From a virus: DNA of 40,711 bases. The notes under the pieces were generated by a model, which made no database searches, was not told where the DNA came from, and was given only the letters and a program-made list of their open reading frames with translations. Positions 26,805 to 34,483 of the stretch are shown piece by piece; the first letter of the stretch is position 1; each line of letters begins with the position of its first letter. The stretch spans positions 1-40,711 of the IMG/VR virus record IMGVR_UViG_3300020472_000005. One strand, written 5' to 3'. A program made the position numbers and the translations under genes.

Positions 26805-27479
26805 ATGAAAATATATTATGGAAATAGTAGTTGTTTTATAGATGGAGAGCCTTCTCTTGTTAGTATTAGATATAAAGGTTTAGTAGAAATTACAGACAAA
26901 ACAGATAAACAATATTTTATAAAAGTGTCTGATAGTAAAATATTTATACTTCCAAATTCAAGGACTGATGTTAAATTAAAAGATTTATTTAGTTATGAAG
27001 GAGATTTTACTATTATTAATTGCAAGGCTATTGTAGATGGAAATACAAAATCTGTAATAATTAAAAAATTATCAAATTATAGTGATTTTATTACTTCAAA
27101 ATCTGAAGATATAGATACTCTTGCTCAAGATCTTGGGGATAAGGGCAATAGACCAAAATCTATTACCAAGAGTAGATTGATAAATCCATATATTTCTAAT
27201 CATACTAAAAGCCATACCCAAGAAAAAGAAGATTTATATATAGATAAAAATGTAAAATATGAAGGAGATTACAATATAAATATAGAAACTTTAGATATTA
27301 TGACTGGTTCTGAAATTACACCAGACTCTAAACCATTATTCTACAAGAATGGCAAGGGAATTAGAAGTTCATTTAAAGAAAGTTACGAAAAAAGTCCATT
27401 CTATAAAGCAAGTAAAATTAGAAAATCTAAGACATCTCTTCCATCTAAAAGATCTACACCTAGAAAAATAGGAAAATAA
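26805..27479 (+). CDS. Hypothetical tail-associated protein
   Basis: A 224-residue protein starting one base after the tail-tip gene stop. The first about 90 residues look folded (YGNSSCFIDGEPSLVSIRYKG, FILPNSRTDVKLKDLFSYEG), with strands that could form a small beta domain. The rest is polar, rich in Lys, Ser and Asn, ending in a basic Ser/Thr/Arg/Lys tail (KTSLPSKRSTPRKIGK). No family is recognised. Sits between tail-tip and distal-tail genes. Confidence 0.6.
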   Translation: MKIYYGNSSCFIDGEPSLVSIRYKGLVEITDKTDKQYFIKVSDSKIFILPNSRTDVKLKDLFSYEGDFTIINCKAIVDGNTKSVIIKKLSNYSDFITSKSEDIDTLAQDLGDKGNRPKSITKSRLINPYISNHTKSHTQEKEDLYIDKNVKYEGDYNINIETLDIMTGSEITPDSKPLFYKNGKGIRSSFKESYEKSPFYKASKIRKSKTSLPSKRSTPRKIGK

Positions 27480-28577
27480 ATGGCTATATCTACATATCAA
27501 TCGGTAGGAACTCCTAGATTTTGGGTATCAGCATTACAATGGCTATATGTTCAAAGGTTTTTAAACCCTATAGCCGGAAATGATGATGGCAGTTATTTAA
27601 CCGGCAAAAGTGTAAAGAAAATAGTTATGGTAAATCCCACATGTCCTACTGTTTTAACTTTCCCAGTTGGAGCTACTGGTGCCTATGTTATAACTTTTCA
27701 CGCTTCTCATTCTTTTAATTTTCATAATTTAATGCCTAGTAAAAATAATTTTTATATGCTTTTAGGACATAATTTTGGAAGTTTTAGTAGTGGAAATAAT
27801 TGTAGCCATAAGATTCAGCTAGGTGGAGGAGCTTACAACCAATTAGCAGGAAATCCATATGTCAATTTTAATTCATCCGGTTATTCTCCCTATGACGGAT
27901 TCAGTATAAGTATTGGCGATAATCATAACACTGCCAATGAGCCAAGAGTTAGATTTATAATACAGGATTATGACAATTCATATCCTTATGAAATTGGATC
28001 TATTTTATATGGAACATATTACGATATAGAACATGCTCCAAATATAGATCTATCTATGTCAAGAGAATATAATAAGCAAGTAGAGCATACAGGAACTACA
28101 GGTCAATCTATTACAAACTCTCTTGGAACTTCATCACCTAATTGGTCAAGGCTTCATCCGTGGCAATTAGCTGAAAATGATTTCTACAGTTATGCGGGTT
28201 ACAGACCGGGAATGTCTGCTACTCAATCTGGAAGAAGAGTTTGGGATTTAAAATTTCAATACCTAGATCATTCTTCAGTTATAGGAGCTAACACATCTTT
28301 AAATAATATAAGATATGACTCAACTGACAACATAAATTCTGAAGATGCTTATAGTGTTAATAGATTTCAAAACGGATTATTAAAAAATTATGATTTTTTT
28401 AGTGTAGTATGGCATAAGACTTTAGGAGGAACTCTTCCATTTGTTTTTCAACCAGACTCAAATAATAAAAGTCCAGATCAATTTGCTATATGTAAAATTA
28501 AATCTAATTCTTTAAAAATAAATCAAACTGCACCTAATCTTTACGATATAGGTCTTGTAATAGAGGAGGTCTGGTAA
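27480..28577 (+). CDS. Distal tail-like protein A
   Basis: A 365-residue aromatic-rich structural protein. It is paralogous to the next gene: both start with a 'YxSVGxPxFW/Y' segment, both have a central GRRVWDLKFQYL / GRRSWDLEFSYM motif, and both end with a 'WHKTLGGTLPFVFQPDS' / 'MHRTNGGQIPFLFQPDS' block, 'DQFAICKI' / 'DQFALCTI' and a final strand ending in EVW / ETW. The pattern of a C-terminal strand-rich domain suits distal tail or baseplate periphery proteins. The gene abuts the previous stop and overlaps the next start by one base. Confidence 0.62.
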   Translation: MAISTYQSVGTPRFWVSALQWLYVQRFLNPIAGNDDGSYLTGKSVKKIVMVNPTCPTVLTFPVGATGAYVITFHASHSFNFHNLMPSKNNFYMLLGHNFGSFSSGNNCSHKIQLGGGAYNQLAGNPYVNFNSSGYSPYDGFSISIGDNHNTANEPRVRFIIQDYDNSYPYEIGSILYGTYYDIEHAPNIDLSMSREYNKQVEHTGTTGQSITNSLGTSSPNWSRLHPWQLAENDFYSYAGYRPGMSATQSGRRVWDLKFQYLDHSSVIGANTSLNNIRYDSTDNINSEDAYSVNRFQNGLLKNYDFFSVVWHKTLGGTLPFVFQPDSNNKSPDQFAICKIKSNSLKINQTAPNLYDIGLVIEEVW

Positions 28578-29572
28578 TGGGTTACGGAAGTGTAGGAGCT
28601 CCAACTTTTTATATAAATATGCCAGAATTTTATAATTCAAGAGGAATAGATCCTATATATCATGATGATATTTATTCTTCGGCAGACTTAAGTATGATTA
28701 GAAAAATATTAAGTCCTACTGTAAATAAAATTTTATTATCTGAGGATATTTTTTTTAATGATATTTTAGGAAATGTTGCCACCGATTCCTCTGGAACTTT
28801 TACACATAGCCCATTTACAGGAAGTACTAAAAATTATATAGCAATATTTGATCACAGCCTAAAGACATCTAATGTCTACCTTGAGCCATATTCTCATGAT
28901 GCTGGTAGTTTTGGTAGTGTAATGGCATTTAGTGATGTAGTTAATTATGGAGCAGGAGCTCCAGAGTTTGATGGATTTAGCCTAACTAGATTTACATCTA
29001 CTACATACAATGGAATAAATAAAAGCTCTGGCTCTGTAAATATGGGTTCAATTATGACAGGCAATTACTATACAATGCCTCAAAATGCAGATTTAAATTT
29101 ATCTATAAATTATGAAATGGATGGAATAAAAAAAATAAGAACAAAGTCTGGAAATGATTTATTAAATTATAATTATGTACAATCCAGCATACATTATGAA
29201 GATGGCACTATGGCTAACCTGTATCGTCTTGGTAAAAGTGGTAGGAGGTCTTGGGATCTTGAATTTAGCTATATGAGTGCAGAAAATTTATTACCTGCAA
29301 CAGGATCATTTGAATACTATTCAACTTTTTATGATGACTATTCTACTGCTTGGACAACTAATGAAAATACCCTATTTCTTGGAGATAATTTTTTTAGTCA
29401 AGTTATGCATAGGACTAATGGTGGACAGATCCCATTCTTATTTCAGCCGGACTCCACCAATGATAATATAGATCAGTTTGCACTTTGCACAATAGATGGG
29501 TCTAGTATAGAATTTAAGCAAGTAGCTCCACAAGTTTACAATATAAGTCTTAAGATTCGTGAGACTTGGTAG
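28577..29572 (+). CDS. Distal tail-like protein B
   Basis: A 331-residue paralogue of the preceding protein, with the landmarks described there in the same order (GYGSVGAPTFYINMPEF start, SGRRSWDLEFSYM, GGQIPFLFQPDSTNDN, KIRETW end). Having two diverged copies side by side suggests a heteromeric ring or alternative tip proteins. It is the last gene of the rightward block, and its stop codon directly abuts the stop codon of the resolvase gene on the other strand. Confidence 0.62.
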   Translation: MGYGSVGAPTFYINMPEFYNSRGIDPIYHDDIYSSADLSMIRKILSPTVNKILLSEDIFFNDILGNVATDSSGTFTHSPFTGSTKNYIAIFDHSLKTSNVYLEPYSHDAGSFGSVMAFSDVVNYGAGAPEFDGFSLTRFTSTTYNGINKSSGSVNMGSIMTGNYYTMPQNADLNLSINYEMDGIKKIRTKSGNDLLNYNYVQSSIHYEDGTMANLYRLGKSGRRSWDLEFSYMSAENLLPATGSFEYYSTFYDDYSTAWTTNENTLFLGDNFFSQVMHRTNGGQIPFLFQPDSTNDNIDQFALCTIDGSSIEFKQVAPQVYNISLKIRETW

Positions 29573-29597
29573 TTACTGAATAACTCCCATCCCAAGT
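29564..29597. promoter_or_regulatory. Imperfect inverted repeat across the convergent gene ends
   Basis: ACTTGG at 29564-29569 pairs with CCAAGT at 29592-29597, with an inner GTTA (29572-29575) pairing TAAC (29581-29584). It spans the abutting stop codons of the two convergent blocks and is the only candidate there for a bidirectional transcription stop. It lacks T-runs, so its function is uncertain. Confidence 0.25.
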
Positions 29598-30109
29598 TCT
29601 GATTCCGGCATTTCTTCTCCATCCTCTATAGAGCTAATATAACAATCCTTAGCATAATTTGCTATTAAGATTGCATCACTAACATTAAAAGTAATTTTTA
29701 TATTAGGGTATAAAGTTTCAGCATATTCTTTTAACCACTTCTTCCTATCTCTTCCTTGTAAATTAGGAGCATCTAAGCTTCCCTGCCATTTTCTAGGAGA
29801 TATATTGTAAACATCTACCTTATTAGCACCTGCAATACCTTTCCATAAACCATAATTATATCCAAACCTAAATGCACCAACTCTACCATCTCCGGGAAAT
29901 GACCATACATGCTCTACAAATAAAACAACATTGTCCGGATTGTCTGCAAGTTTTACACCTACCTCAAACAACTCAGCCATTTCGTGGACAGTTTTTGGAC
30001 ATCTCATAGATTGAATAGAAAAGCTATCCATCTCCTGTTTTATAAATGCAATCCCTCCATTCATACCGGGATCTATCCCTATAAAAACTTTATCCTTATA
30101 ACTTTGCAT
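29573..30109 (-). CDS. RuvC-like Holliday junction resolvase
   Basis: Predicted RNase H-fold endonuclease that cuts branched DNA before packaging. In the 178-residue product an N-terminal strand KVFIGIDPGMNGGIAFI carries the first catalytic Asp (Asp13), VVLFVEHVWSFPGDG the second acidic residue, and the C-terminal VSDAILIANYAKD the last acidic positions, matching RuvC layout. Start 30109 is chosen because it gives the proper N-terminus of the family and a 14-bp overlap with the helicase gene; an upstream in-frame ATG at 30169 would add 20 unlike residues. It is the last gene in the leftward block. Confidence 0.82.
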   Translation of the reverse strand: MQSYKDKVFIGIDPGMNGGIAFIKQEMDSFSIQSMRCPKTVHEMAELFEVGVKLADNPDNVVLFVEHVWSFPGDGRVGAFRFGYNYGLWKGIAGANKVDVYNISPRKWQGSLDAPNLQGRDRKKWLKEYAETLYPNIKITFNVSDAILIANYAKDCYISSIEDGEEMPESELGMGVIQ

Positions 30110-31427
30110 TTGCCCTAGCCTCCTTAAATTCTTCCATTGTGTTGTATAGCTTAACTTTATCTCCATCAAAGCCTAGTTTTACTGCTCCAGAATTACCATA
30201 CCTAACCTTTGATCCTATTATTTCTATTCCATTTGCTCCAACTTTACTCTTAGCAAAATTTATCTTATAATCATAAAATACAAACCAAACATTTTCAGCT
30301 ACTTGTTCGATAGAACCACTCTCAGCAAGATCTGACAACATTGGTCTTTGATTTATCCTACTTTCTAAAGCTCTATTTAATTGAGAAACTAATATAGAAC
30401 AGCATCCAACCGACTTTGATAGCCATTTATAACTATTGACAATAGTTTCTAACTGCAATCTTCTCTGCTCTTGAGGATTCTCCGGCTTTATAAGTTGAAT
30501 ATAATCATCAATAACTACATCCGGCTTAAATTTTTTAACTTCTGAGGCACTTGAGCTAAAATCTTTAAGGTTGTCAAACATAACAAACCTATCCTCTGAA
30601 TATTTTTGTATTATATGCTCTTTAGTTTTACCAAGCTCTCCCATTGAATACATGTCAAAAACACCCTTACGGATCATACTATAAGAAAGGCTCTGACTCT
30701 CCAATGCTATTAATTTTTTAAGCATTTCAGTATTGGTCATCTCTCTATTTATAAGCATAACCTTCTTACCATCTTCTATGAACTTTTTTATTAAATTTAT
30801 AGTAAATGTAGTCTTACCATGTCCGGGTCTACCTCCAACTATAGTTATCTCACCTCTAGTCATACCACCTGCTAACTCATCTAATCCAGAGAATCCAGTT
30901 TCTATTAAGTTTGTTTCTCCCTGCTCTATGCTATCAATAACATCATTCATAGAGCTAGTTATATTAAACTTTTCTCCGGGCTTTGTTTGTATAAGCTCTC
31001 CAATAAGGGAGTGGGTTTCACTTAAAACTTGATATGTTTGAGAGTAATTATCTTTAGCTAAATCATTAATTTTCAAAGACTTAGCCATAATTAATCTCAT
31101 TATATGTTTTTCATATATAGCTTTAGCATAAACTATTGCTCTTTCTTTACCTGCATTATAATTATATAACTCTGCTATATAATGTGCACTTAAACCTACA
31201 CTTTTTTCTGATGCAGTTAAAGTTGTTGACAGAGTTACATGGTCAACAGAATTTCCTGCTTTTAAAATAGATCCTATTTTATTCCAAAGCATTCTGCTAG
31301 TTTTTTTGTATAGATAATCTTCATTTACATAACTAAGAACTGAATCATATATAGAATTGTCATCTAACACAGATCCTATAAGAGCATCTTCAGCTTCTTC
31401 AGCTTTAGGGATATTTACATCATTCAT
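30096..31427 (-). CDS. Replicative DNA helicase, DnaB-like
   Basis: Predicted hexameric ATP-driven helicase that opens the replication fork. The 443-residue protein has the DnaB N-terminal domain (EEAEDALIGSVLDDN at 10-24), Walker A GGRPGHGKTT at 198-207, the RecA-type Walker B VVIDDYIQLI at 304-313, an ILVSQLNR motif around 343-350 and the late DLAESGSIEQVAENVWFVFYD segment. Length agrees with DnaB/gp12-type helicases. No separate loader or primase gene is recognised in the window, so host primase and polymerase are probably recruited. Overlaps the resolvase gene by 14 bp. Confidence 0.92.
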   Translation of the reverse strand: MNDVNIPKAEEAEDALIGSVLDDNSIYDSVLSYVNEDYLYKKTSRMLWNKIGSILKAGNSVDHVTLSTTLTASEKSVGLSAHYIAELYNYNAGKERAIVYAKAIYEKHIMRLIMAKSLKINDLAKDNYSQTYQVLSETHSLIGELIQTKPGEKFNITSSMNDVIDSIEQGETNLIETGFSGLDELAGGMTRGEITIVGGRPGHGKTTFTINLIKKFIEDGKKVMLINREMTNTEMLKKLIALESQSLSYSMIRKGVFDMYSMGELGKTKEHIIQKYSEDRFVMFDNLKDFSSSASEVKKFKPDVVIDDYIQLIKPENPQEQRRLQLETIVNSYKWLSKSVGCCSILVSQLNRALESRINQRPMLSDLAESGSIEQVAENVWFVFYDYKINFAKSKVGANGIEIIGSKVRYGNSGAVKLGFDGDKVKLYNTMEEFKEARANAKL

Positions 31428-31451
31428 TTACATTTCCTTTATTTACATTAT

Positions 31452-31709
31452 TTAATCAAAGTAGCATTCCGGACAAATCTTCCTATTCAATTTATAACTA
31501 GGATAATCTTCATATTTATAAAGAGTTTTACCCTTCTTATAAGGGTGCGGCTCAAATGCAAGTTCCCAAGACTCCTTGCAAGAAGTACAATATGAAACTT
31601 TACCGTGCCTAACACCACTCTCTTGATTTGCTTTATTGTCCTGTGCTACAGAAACATTGTAAGTACACCACCATCCGTGTTCCTTACGCTCCCATTCCTT
31701 TATTTTCAC
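31452..31709 (-). CDS. Small Zn-ribbon protein
   Basis: An 85-residue protein with a GTG start at 31709, supported by a GAGGAAA site upstream. It contains CTSC in VSYCTSCKESWELAF and a C-terminal ICPECYFD, giving a probable four-cysteine zinc ribbon with a spacer of about 37 residues. It overlaps the MazG-like gene by 26 bp. No specific family is recognised; nucleic-acid binding is plausible. Confidence 0.65.
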   Translation of the reverse strand: MKIKEWERKEHGWWCTYNVSVAQDNKANQESGVRHGKVSYCTSCKESWELAFEPHPYKKGKTLYKYEDYPSYKLNRKICPECYFD

Positions 31710-31887
31710 TTTCCTCTTCCTCCTTTAATTCTATTATTTTACCACAAAGATATATACAACAATCTAATACTTCTTCTAAAGCCTCTTGGACAAAATCCCT
31801 ACCATCAGAAACCATATTAGGCTTACCATACTTAATTGCTCCTAGCTCAAGCCTCTCTTGAATGAGCTCTTTTATTTTATTATTCAT
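31684..31887 (-). CDS. MazG-like protein
   Basis: A 67-residue helical protein with GAIKYGKPNMVSDGRDFVQE and ALEEVLDCCIYLCGKII. The 'GxxKYG...DGRDfxqEAlEEvlD' pattern is typical of the short MazG-like proteins found in many phages, related to the all-alpha nucleotide pyrophosphohydrolases. The acidic positions E..EE..D could bind magnesium, although only one half of the full MazG motif is visible. It might tune nucleotide pools or (p)ppGpp-like signals, which is unproven for this short family. A Glu-rich tail ends the protein. Confidence 0.65.
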   Translation of the reverse strand: MNNKIKELIQERLELGAIKYGKPNMVSDGRDFVQEALEEVLDCCIYLCGKIIELKEEEESENKGMGA

Positions 31888-32005
31888 ATTTTTTTAAAAT
31901 TTTATTAACAGCGTTTAATGAAATCTTGAACCAATCAGCTATTTGTTTTTTAGTCCAAGTAAAATTCTTCCTCGCAGACAGTATTAGTCTATCTCTTTTA
32001 TTCAT
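31880..32005 (-). CDS. Small helix-turn-helix protein (41 aa)
   Basis: A 41-residue ORF read between neighbours. The sequence after an N-terminal helix, FTWTKKQIADWFKISLNAV, has the spacing of a helix-turn-helix (IADWF, turn, SLNAVNKIL). Its stop overlaps the start of the MazG-like gene by eight bases, so the two are coupled. No ribosome site is clear; the leader holds the hairpin at 32015-32059. A minimal DNA-binding regulator is inferred. Confidence 0.55.
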   Translation of the reverse strand: MNKRDRLILSARKNFTWTKKQIADWFKISLNAVNKILKKYE

Positions 32006-32014
32006 ATATAGAAA

Positions 32015-32059
32015 GGGGAAAGCCTAGGATAGGCACCCAAAAGCCTAATAACTCTCCCC
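32015..32059 (-). promoter_or_regulatory. Intergenic hairpin with alternative pairing
   Basis: In the transcribed strand, a central GCCTA can pair with TAGGC on either side: plus-strand 32030-32034 pairs with 32043-32047 (loop of eight) or 32022-32026 (loop of three). An outer GGGGA/TCCCC pairing encloses both. It lies between the 92-residue gene and the small helix-turn-helix gene. The two exclusive forms resemble an attenuator or switch, but the stems are short. Confidence 0.35.
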
Positions 32060-32083
32060 CTCCTCTCCAATAATTTTATAAAA

Positions 32084-32362
32084 TTAAGATACAATTTCAG
32101 ATGTATCAAAATTCTTGACAGGAATTATATATGTAGGTTTTTTAATTACCCTTAACTGCCCTTTACTAATAATCATATCAATGCTACCAGTATAAATTTT
32201 AGGATTTTTACCAATAGTAAATTTATGAACTTTCTCTCCATTTAATTTTCTCTCTAGGAGAATGTTTTGAGATATTCCTATGCATAAATCTTGCTCTCCC
32301 TTTGTAAACTGACCTTCCTTACATTGGAATGGCGACCTTACATTATGTATTTTTCTTTCCAT
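32084..32362 (-). CDS. Hypothetical 92-aa protein
   Basis: A beta-rich 92-residue product. Visible features are one cysteine pair separated by 14 residues (FQCKEG and DLCIG), a strand pair KVHKFTIGKNPKIYTGSI and a final IKKPTYIIPVKNF. A ribosome site AAGGAG lies six to seven bases before the ATG. No family is recognised. It is in the small-gene cluster between SSB and helicase. Confidence 0.6.
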   Translation of the reverse strand: MERKIHNVRSPFQCKEGQFTKGEQDLCIGISQNILLERKLNGEKVHKFTIGKNPKIYTGSIDMIISKGQLRVIKKPTYIIPVKNFDTSEIVS

Positions 32363-32376
32363 CTTACAACTCCTTA

Positions 32377-32556
32377 TTATTTAGGAACACACTCAGCCAT
32401 AGCTTCAAGTGTTTTACCTGCTATCCCAACAGGATCATTCGACTCTACTATTTTTGTGAAACCTTCAACTGCTATTCTATATTGAGACTCCCTAACACCA
32501 AGCTTTGCAACTAACATAGAATTTTCTCTAGTCAAATCTTCTACAATATCTTTCAT
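32377..32556 (-). CDS. Hypothetical 59-aa protein
   Basis: A 59-residue ORF whose ATG overlaps the stop of the upstream gene by one base (TAATG), indicating translational coupling. It is mainly helical and acidic (MKDIVEDLTRENSMLVAKLG), with a second helix near the C-terminus (AGKTLEAMAEC). The first 30 residues show coiled-coil-like spacing. No family is recognised. Confidence 0.58.
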   Translation of the reverse strand: MKDIVEDLTRENSMLVAKLGVRESQYRIAVEGFTKIVESNDPVGIAGKTLEAMAECVPK

Positions 32557-32747
32557 TATAATAGCCTTTCGTGTTCTTTTTTATTTTTACTGCCAAGCTC
32601 TCTCTTAGCACATTTTTTACATATCATATCTAATAGTAATCTACTATCAAACACACTATACCATTTATACCACATTGAATTTAAACTATAAGTATCACAG
32701 CTTTTACATTTACCTTCTCGCTTACCTATTTTCTGTATACAATCCAT
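32556..32747 (-). CDS. Small Zn-ribbon protein (63 aa)
   Basis: A 63-residue basic protein with CKSC at about 14-17 and CKKC at about 43-46, a likely four-cysteine zinc ribbon, and a Lys/Glu-rich end (KNKKEHERLL). Its probable ribosome site GGAAGGGAAT is inside the 3' arm of the long hairpin at 32754-32797, so translation could be gated by RNA structure. Function is unknown; DNA or RNA binding is plausible. Confidence 0.62.
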   Translation of the reverse strand: MDCIQKIGKREGKCKSCDTYSLNSMWYKWYSVFDSRLLLDMICKKCAKRELGSKNKKEHERLL

Positions 32748-32753
32748 ATTAAT

Positions 32754-32797
32754 ATTCCCTTCCTTGAAGAGACAGCACGATCTCCAAAGAAGGGAAT
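32754..32797 (-). promoter_or_regulatory. Hairpin covering the ribosome site of a Zn-ribbon gene
   Basis: The stem pairs ATTCCCTTC (plus-strand 32754-32762) perfectly with GAAGGGAAT (32789-32797), continues through TTG/CAA (32764-32766 with 32785-32787) and, after a two-base bulge, GAGA/TCTC (32769-32772 with 32781-32784), with an eight-base loop. In the message the 3' arm holds GGAAGGGAAT, seven bases from the downstream ATG. The structure would hide that ribosome site until melted or bound by a factor. Confidence 0.6.
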
Positions 32798-32843
32798 ACG
32801 CTAACCGTAAGGAGGAGAGTTACCTATACCGATAGAAAGTTGA

Positions 32844-32891
32844 CTTGGAAACCTTTAGTAAAGATAAAAGAGATTTTACTTTTATTCCAAG
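32844..32891 (-). promoter_or_regulatory. Second hairpin downstream of the SSB gene
   Basis: CTTGGAA (plus-strand 32844-32850) pairs with TTCCAAG (32885-32891), and an inner AGTAAA (32857-32862) pairs with TTTACT (32875-32880). It lies about 45 bases after the SSB-like stop codon in the transcript. The whole gene-free stretch 32748-32937 is folded-looking, with this element followed by the ribosome-site hairpin. It could be a transcript-stabilising or processing structure; there is no T-run to make it a terminator. Confidence 0.45.
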
Positions 32892-32937
32892 GACTTTGTG
32901 TAGGAAAAACCCCAACCTCAACTTAACTCTTAACCTT

Positions 32938-33555
32938 CTAGAACGGCAATTCGTCAGCTTCGACATCTATAGCAGTTCCTTCATTCCAAGCGTTAATTGA
33001 CTTTACTTCGTATGACTGTCTTTCTACTCCATCACTACCCTTCCAAGGTTTACCTAGTCCAACATTTGCTAGAACAGGTTTACCAAGAAAATCGCTAGTA
33101 GTTAGATCCGGCAAACTCTTAACCATCTTTGCCTCACTGCCTACATTGATAGAGATCTCTGGACAATCTACCCCCAGAGCTTCCACAGTTTCCATGTACT
33201 TTCTGTTATTTCCGGGATTTGCTTCAAAATCATCTCCTGCTTCTGGAGATAAGAAGAAGAAAACTCCTGCAGATCTTATTTCTCTACCAATATAATCACT
33301 AGCAGAAACATCTTTCATAGTGCCATCAATATCTTCGATCTGATAATGCCTATCGCTAACTGAATCATGAACTTTAACTACAAAATTATAGATTCTAGCT
33401 TTATACTTATTCATTACCTTCCTATCAACAGAGGTACACTTTATAATATTAGCAGGATAAACTCCTTGAGCTAATTTTGTATTTGTTTTTTCTTGAGATG
33501 GATCAAAATAATTTAAATTATTCGTTGTTTCCATCACATCACTTACATTAGACAT
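32938..33555 (-). CDS. Single-stranded DNA-binding protein-like
   Basis: A 205-residue protein ending in the acidic tail DVEADELPF, the hallmark of SSB-type proteins used to recruit partners. The body shows OB-fold-like strands (GVYPANIIKCTSVDRKV, ARIYNFVVKVHD, KPVLANVGLGKPW) and a 'DFLGKPVLANVG' segment seen in phage SSB-like proteins. It is larger than bacterial SSB and lacks an obvious canonical SSB signature, so it may be a phage SSB family of its own. It is followed by the structured non-coding region and preceded by the Rad52-like gene. Confidence 0.75.
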   Translation of the reverse strand: MSNVSDVMETTNNLNYFDPSQEKTNTKLAQGVYPANIIKCTSVDRKVMNKYKARIYNFVVKVHDSVSDRHYQIEDIDGTMKDVSASDYIGREIRSAGVFFFLSPEAGDDFEANPGNNRKYMETVEALGVDCPEISINVGSEAKMVKSLPDLTTSDFLGKPVLANVGLGKPWKGSDGVERQSYEVKSINAWNEGTAIDVEADELPF

Positions 33556-33576
33556 ATTTGTCTCCTTTTTATTTTA

Positions 33577-34185
33577 TTATTTATCTATTAAGGTTTCTAT
33601 TTTTCTCATTGTAGCTTCATAGTTAGTATTATTTATTGTCATTTTTTCAAGACCTTTCTCTATTTTCTCTACACTTTGCTTATTACTTATTTTATTGAGT
33701 TTAGCTTTGATATTTGATAACTGCTCAGTATCAAGACTAATATCCTCAATTCTTTTTCTATAGACATCATCTGCTATATTACACAACCTATTAACTGCAA
33801 CCTTAAAACAATCCGTATTAGCAGACTTTAGGTCATTACCTATATCAACATAACCTTTTTGATTTGACGCTATTCTATGGGCATCTATGGAATCGAAATG
33901 CCTTTCTATACCATTGTCTGATATAGTTAATCTTCCGTGAACTGCAATAGCTTCAGTTCCTACAAACTCATACTTTATAATTTCCCATTTCCATATAGGA
34001 TAATGCATATTAAGTAGATGTCTCATATAACCTTCATCAACATAATCAAAACCCTGTTGCTCTTTAATATAATACTTTGGAGTATCTAGGTTTGAAACAT
34101 CAGAATGCTTATTTATAACATTAGATTCCAATTCTACCAAAGCACTATTCTGCATCAATGAGCTACTATTCTTATCTATCTTCAT
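33577..34185 (-). CDS. Rad52-like single-strand annealing protein
   Basis: A 202-residue protein with a Rad52/Sak-type core: YVDEGYMRHLLNMHYPIWKWEI (about 50-70), a strand segment AIAVHGRLTISDNGIERHFDS and the signature helix region IGNDLKSANTDCFKVAVNRLCNIADDVYRK (about 115-145), corresponding to the 'K.A.TDa.K.A...lG' motif of Rad52 DNA-binding domains. The remainder is a Lys/Glu-rich helical tail. It would anneal complementary DNA during recombination. Adjacent SSB and nuclease genes form a typical two-component recombination set. Confidence 0.72.
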   Translation of the reverse strand: MKIDKNSSSLMQNSALVELESNVINKHSDVSNLDTPKYYIKEQQGFDYVDEGYMRHLLNMHYPIWKWEIIKYEFVGTEAIAVHGRLTISDNGIERHFDSIDAHRIASNQKGYVDIGNDLKSANTDCFKVAVNRLCNIADDVYRKRIEDISLDTEQLSNIKAKLNKISNKQSVEKIEKGLEKMTINNTNYEATMRKIETLIDK

Positions 34186-34357
34186 TAATACCTCCTAAGT
34201 AGCTAGAGTTAAATTCTATCCTAATTGCATCAGTTCTCCCACCTATAGGATAAATACCTACAGTTGAATTTATTTTTATTCTATTTGCTTTTAAAAACTT
34301 TAGAGGTAAAGTTATTCTCCCTCTATCATCTATTCTTGCTTCACATATCATTAGCAT
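34172..34357 (-). CDS. AbrB/SpoVT-like DNA-binding protein
   Basis: A 61-residue protein with the swapped-hairpin motif CEARIDDRGRITLPLKFLK (about 5-23), the core of AbrB/MazE-type regulators, followed by a second strand TVGIYPIG. It probably acts as a dimeric DNA-binding regulator. ATG 34357 is well placed behind AGGAG. Its 3' end overlaps the Rad52-like gene. No toxin partner is recognised beside it, so a toxin-antitoxin role is not suggested. Confidence 0.7.
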   Translation of the reverse strand: MLMICEARIDDRGRITLPLKFLKANRIKINSTVGIYPIGGRTDAIRIEFNSSYLGGINEDR

Positions 34358-34366
34358 ATTTATCTC

Positions 34367-34483
34367 CTAAAATATATATTTTATAATTAAAGTCCATAAT
34401 AAAAAACATCCACACATCATACCTATTAGGATTAATAATCTTGCAAAAAATCCAATAGCATTTAATATCTTATCCTCTAGCAT
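34367..34483 (-). CDS. Small membrane protein (38 aa)
   Basis: A 38-residue ORF beginning at ATG 34483 with AAGGAG at a good distance upstream. It has one strong transmembrane segment (NAIGFFARLLILIGMMCGCF and the following LLWTLIIKYIF). The longer in-frame reading to 34564 runs inside the nuclease C-half gene and is unlikely. The stop of that nuclease gene overlaps this start. Function unknown. Confidence 0.55.
   Translation of the reverse strand: MLEDKILNAIGFFARLLILIGMMCGCFLLWTLIIKYIF

Noticed and set aside
30110-30169. Longer N-terminus for the RuvC-like protein
   Set aside because: The extra 20 residues are encoded within the helicase gene and do not resemble the family; the ATG at 30109 gives the expected start.
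34172-34357. AbrB-like protein as the antitoxin of a toxin-antitoxin pair
   Set aside because: The neighbours are a tiny membrane protein and a Rad52-like protein; no PIN, MazF or similar toxin is adjacent.
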